Shown: piece after piece, positions 6,224 to 7,992 of the stretch
Numbering within the stretch: the first letter of the stretch is position 1
How the letters are laid out: each line of letters starts with the position of its first letter
From: Ruminococcaceae bacterium UBA5905
GTDB lineage: Bacteria; Bacillota; Clostridia; Oscillospirales; Acutalibacteraceae
Direction of reading: 5' to 3'
Length of the DNA stretch: 7,992 nt
Assembly: GCA_002431285.1 (NCBI GenBank)
Contig: DJEF01000002.1
Coordinates: 27,371 to 35,362 of the forward strand
The notes under the pieces: model-generated
Databases searched by the model: none
What the model saw: only the letters and a program-made list of their open reading frames with translations
Told to the model about the DNA's origin: nothing
Position numbers and translations under genes: made by a program

Positions 6224-6249
6224 GTGAAAGGTTCAGAATGCAGTGAAAA
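6211..6249. repeat. 19-20 bp tandem duplication next to the repeat element
   Basis: GTTCAGAATGACAGTGAAAG (6211-6230) is followed directly by GTTCAGAATGCAGTGAAAA (6231-6249), the same sequence with one deleted A and a final G to A change. The second copy ends exactly at the stop codon of the minus-strand gene (6250-6252). It looks like slippage or repair at the edge of the palindromic element. Confidence 0.7.
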
Positions 6250-6609
6250 TCAGCTCAGCGCCTCCAGCATGAACGTGACCGGCCGCAGGCCGTCGGAACA
6301 GCAGGCGAAGTGGGGCGGGAGCGTCTCGATCTCTCCCTCCTGACAGAAGCCTGCCCGGTCACAGACCATCAGAATATCCTTCCAGATGTCTGCCCACGCC
6401 CAGTCGCAGAAGCCCTCGGGCTTGCAGTTGCCGAAGGGATCCAGTTGGACAGTGAAGGTCATGCCTTCCTCGAAAAAGTTGCAAGGCACCACGGTGCCCC
6501 GTTCCGCGCCGGGGCGGTACTGGGCATACTTCTCCCCCAGGTCGGTGTAGCAGGCCACCTTGACCACCGTGATGCGAACGGTATGGTTGACAAAAGTGCG
6601 GTCTCTCAT
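6250..6609 (-). CDS. TIGR04076-like small cysteine-containing protein, function unknown
   Basis: A 119-residue protein matching the pattern of the TIGR04076 family of uncharacterised bacterial proteins: an N-terminal strand VRITVVKVACYTDLGEKY (11-28), a central EEGMTFTV, then KPEGFCDWAWADIW (63-76) and a C-terminal CCSDGLRPVTFMLEAL (103-118). It has eight cysteines (20, 43, 62, 68, 83, 89, 103, 104), several at family positions, which may suggest metal binding or redox activity, but no function is established. There is no signal peptide or membrane segment. AAAGGAGG with its GGAGG core at 6617-6621 lies 7 nt before the ATG (6607-6609). It faces deoC convergently and is divergent from clpB, with its promoter at 6640-6668 beside the CIRCE, so it may be co-regulated with clpB. 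Confidence 0.75.
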   Translation of the reverse strand: MRDRTFVNHTVRITVVKVACYTDLGEKYAQYRPGAERGTVVPCNFFEEGMTFTVQLDPFGNCKPEGFCDWAWADIWKDILMVCDRAGFCQEGEIETLPPHFACCSDGLRPVTFMLEALS

Positions 6610-6639
6610 TGCAATTCCTCCTTTTTTATGCTCATCCGC

Positions 6640-6668
6640 ATTGTATCATGCAGAGCAAAAAAGTTCAA
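6640..6668 (-). promoter_or_regulatory. Promoter of the TIGR04076-like gene
   Basis: Reading the minus strand, TTGAAC (6668-6663), a 17-bp spacer and TACAAT (6645-6640) make a good sigma-A promoter, with start near 6633 and a leader of about 25 nt. The -35 is only 10 bp from the CIRCE core (6679-6705), so HrcA bound there would sit just upstream of, or against, RNA polymerase on this promoter. Confidence 0.7.
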
Positions 6669-6675
6669 TCTCGCG

Positions 6676-6708
6676 ATATTAGCACTCTCAATATGAGAGT
6701 GCTAATAT
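6676..6708. promoter_or_regulatory. CIRCE operator (HrcA binding site)
   Basis: The core TTAGCACTC (6679-6687), nine bases, GAGTGCTAA (6697-6705) is an exact match to the CIRCE consensus. The pairing extends beyond the core to 15-bp perfect arms (6676-6690 and 6694-6708) around a 3-base centre. CIRCE is bound by the heat-shock repressor HrcA in Bacillota, normally at groESL and dnaK operons and in some species at clp genes. It lies between the divergent clpB and TIGR04076-like genes. Confidence 0.97.
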
Positions 6709-6717
6709 TTACATCTG

Positions 6718-6766
6718 ATTCACGAAGCATTCACAAAAAGTTCATAACCAGACCCTATACTATAAT
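6718..6766 (+). promoter_or_regulatory. Probable clpB promoter with three 11-bp-spaced direct repeats
   Basis: TATAAT (6761-6766), overlapping an alternative TATACT (6756-6761), is a clear -10, but no consensus -35 lies 16-18 bp upstream. Instead there are three direct repeats, ATTCAC (6718-6723), ATTCAC (6729-6734) and GTTCAT (6740-6745), spaced exactly 11 bp apart; the last covers the -35 position. This is the arrangement expected for an activator of the OmpR/PhoB type. The transcript would start near 6773, about 48 nt before the clpB ATG. A second start from within the CIRCE region cannot be excluded. Confidence 0.55.
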
Positions 6767-6820
6767 CAAATCAAAGGAACGGGAGGCCGAAAGGTTCTCC
6801 CCAAAGGAGGTTTGACGAGT

Positions 6821-7992
6821 ATGAGTCAACTCAATTATACGCAAAAATCTACCGAGGTTCTGCAGACTGCGCAGGCCACGGCTACAGAATATGGAAGTCC
6901 TCAGGTGGAACAGTGCCACCTGCTCTATGCCCTGATCGCTGATCCGCAGGGTCTGTCCTCTCAGCTGCTGGAGCAGACCGGCGTGACCATGGCCAGTTTC
7001 CGGGCTGCCGTGAAACAGGAGGTCGAAAACCAGCCCCGGGTATCCGGCGGCGGGCATGAGGCCGACAAGATCTACGTCTCCCGGGATGTAGACCGGGCGC
7101 TGAACTCCGCCCAGAGCATTGCCGCAGGCATGAAGGACGAGTATGTCTCCGTGGAGCATCTGCTCCTCGGCGTGTACGACAGCGCTGACAGCAAGCTCAA
7201 ACAGCTGTTCCAGACCTATCAGATCACCAAGGAAAAACTGATGCAGGCGCTCAGCTCCATCCGGGGCAACCAGCGGGTGACCACCGACAATCCGGAGGAC
7301 ACCTACGACGCACTGAAGAAGTACGGCACTGATCTGGTGGAACGGGCCCGCGCCCAGAAGCTCGATCCGGTCATTGGCCGTGACGACGAGATCCGCAATG
7401 TGATCCGCATTCTGTCCCGTAAAACGAAGAACAACCCTGTTCTGATCGGCGAACCCGGCGTCGGCAAGACCGCCATCGCCGAGGGTCTGGCTCAGCGCAT
7501 CGTCAGCGGCGATGTGCCCAAGAGCCTGACCGACAAGACCATCTTCTCGCTGGACATGGGCGCTCTGATCGCCGGCGCAAAGTACCGCGGTGAATTTGAG
7601 GAACGCCTGAAGGCTGTGCTGGAGGAAGTCAAGAAGAGCGAGGGCAAGATCATCCTCTTCATTGATGAGCTGCACACCATTGTGGGTGCCGGCAAGACCG
7701 AAGGCAGCATGGATGCAGGCAACCTGCTGAAGCCCATGCTGGCCCGCGGTGAGCTGCACTGCATCGGTGCCACGACTCTGAACGAGTACCGCCAGTATAT
7801 TGAGAAGGACGCCGCTCTGGAGCGCCGTTTCCAGCCCGTTATGGTCAATGAGCCCACTGTGGAAGACACCATTGCCATTCTGCGTGGTCTGAAGGAACGC
7901 TATGAGGTCTATCATGGCGTCAAGATCCAGGATAACGCCATCATTGCCGCCGCTACCCTCTCCAACCGCTATATCACCGACCGTTTCCTGCC
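6821..7992 (+). CDS. clpB: ATP-dependent chaperone ClpB, N-terminal part (runs off the window)
   Basis: The first 390 codons of the ClpB disaggregase, an Hsp100 hexamer that with DnaK/DnaJ/GrpE pulls proteins out of aggregates in the cytosol. Residues 1-145 hold the double Clp-N domain, with the second repeat [10 protein letters not shown] at 109-118. The linker and first AAA+ domain follow: [21 protein letters not shown] (168-188), Walker A GEPGVGKT (210-217), pore loop KYRGEFEER (254-262), Walker [12 protein letters not shown] (277-287), sensor 1 GATT (316-319) and Arg-finger region ALERRF (332-337). ClpB is favoured over ClpC or ClpA by the N-terminal sequence and spacing, though the decisive middle domain lies past the edge. 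AAAGGAGG (6803-6810) is 10 nt from the ATG. The CIRCE upstream predicts HrcA control. Confidence 0.93.
   Translation, partial: MSQLNYTQKSTEVLQTAQATATEYGSPQVEQCHLLYALIADPQGLSSQLLEQTGVTMASFRAAVKQEVENQPRVSGGGHEADKIYVSRDVDRALNSAQSIAAGMKDEYVSVEHLLLGVYDSADSKLKQLFQTYQITKEKLMQALSSIRGNQRVTTDNPEDTYDALKKYGTDLVERARAQKLDPVIGRDDEIRNVIRILSRKTKNNPVLIGEPGVGKTAIAEGLAQRIVSGDVPKSLTDKTIFSLDMGALIAGAKYRGEFEERLKAVLEEVKKSEGKIILFIDELHTIVGAGKTEGSMDAGNLLKPMLARGELHCIGATTLNEYRQYIEKDAALERRFQPVMVNEPTVEDTIAILRGLKERYEVYHGVKIQDNAIIAAATLSNRYITDRFL

Noticed and set aside
6310..6815. Plus-strand frames over the TIGR04076-like gene and the CIRCE region
   Set aside because: They overlap a well-supported minus-strand gene or cross CIRCE and promoter elements, and show no recognisable protein.
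6755..7915. Long minus-strand open frame antisense to clpB
   Set aside because: Same codon-aligned antisense artefact as over the hybrid gene; no ribosome binding site or domain.
1..7992. tRNA, rRNA, CRISPR, IS transposase, phage genes or attachment sites
   Set aside because: None seen on either strand; the only repeat-type elements are those at 1-22 and 6159-6249.

Overview
The window looks like chromosome of a GC-rich, low-G+C-lineage-type bacterium: a Bacillota member, most likely a gut Clostridia/Oscillospiraceae-type organism. The grounds are strong AGGAGG-type ribosome binding sites, TTGACA/TATACT-type promoters, a perfect CIRCE operator (HrcA regulation), a YbjN-like protein and a TIGR04076-like protein of the kinds common in that group, and heavy CTG/GAG/GGC codon use. 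The family-level placement is inference only.

Layout. A 22-bp perfect palindrome opens the window (1-22). tspO follows on the minus strand (69-539). A 608-bp divergent intergenic region holds a near-consensus sigma-A promoter at 835-863 and a roughly 280-nt structured leader. Then comes the main object, a 1154-residue gene (1148-4612, plus) that joins a degenerate Clp N-like region, a ClpA/B D2-type AAA+ ATPase, a receiver-like domain without an obvious phosphorylation pocket, an FtsH-type AAA+ ATPase and a complete M41 zinc metallopeptidase, with no membrane segment. A separately promoted YbjN-like gene (4720-5133) ends at a strong terminator. deoC (5451-6113) has its own promoter and terminator. 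A 65-bp intergenic palindromic repeat and a short tandem duplication separate it from a convergent TIGR04076-like gene (6250-6609, minus). The last stretch is a divergent control region with one CIRCE, leading to the first 390 codons of clpB (6821 to the window end).

How the genes relate. Each gene appears to have its own promoter, so this is a set of single-gene units and not one operon. The common thread is protein quality control: a soluble Clp/FtsH hybrid protease and the ClpB disaggregase lie about 2.2 kb apart. clpB carries the HrcA operator; the hybrid gene does not show CIRCE or CtsR boxes, and has instead a flanking inverted repeat and a long leader. The hybrid protease is the best candidate for a poorly described system. 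The clpB upstream region, with CIRCE plus three 11-bp-phased direct repeats, is the most interesting regulatory site.
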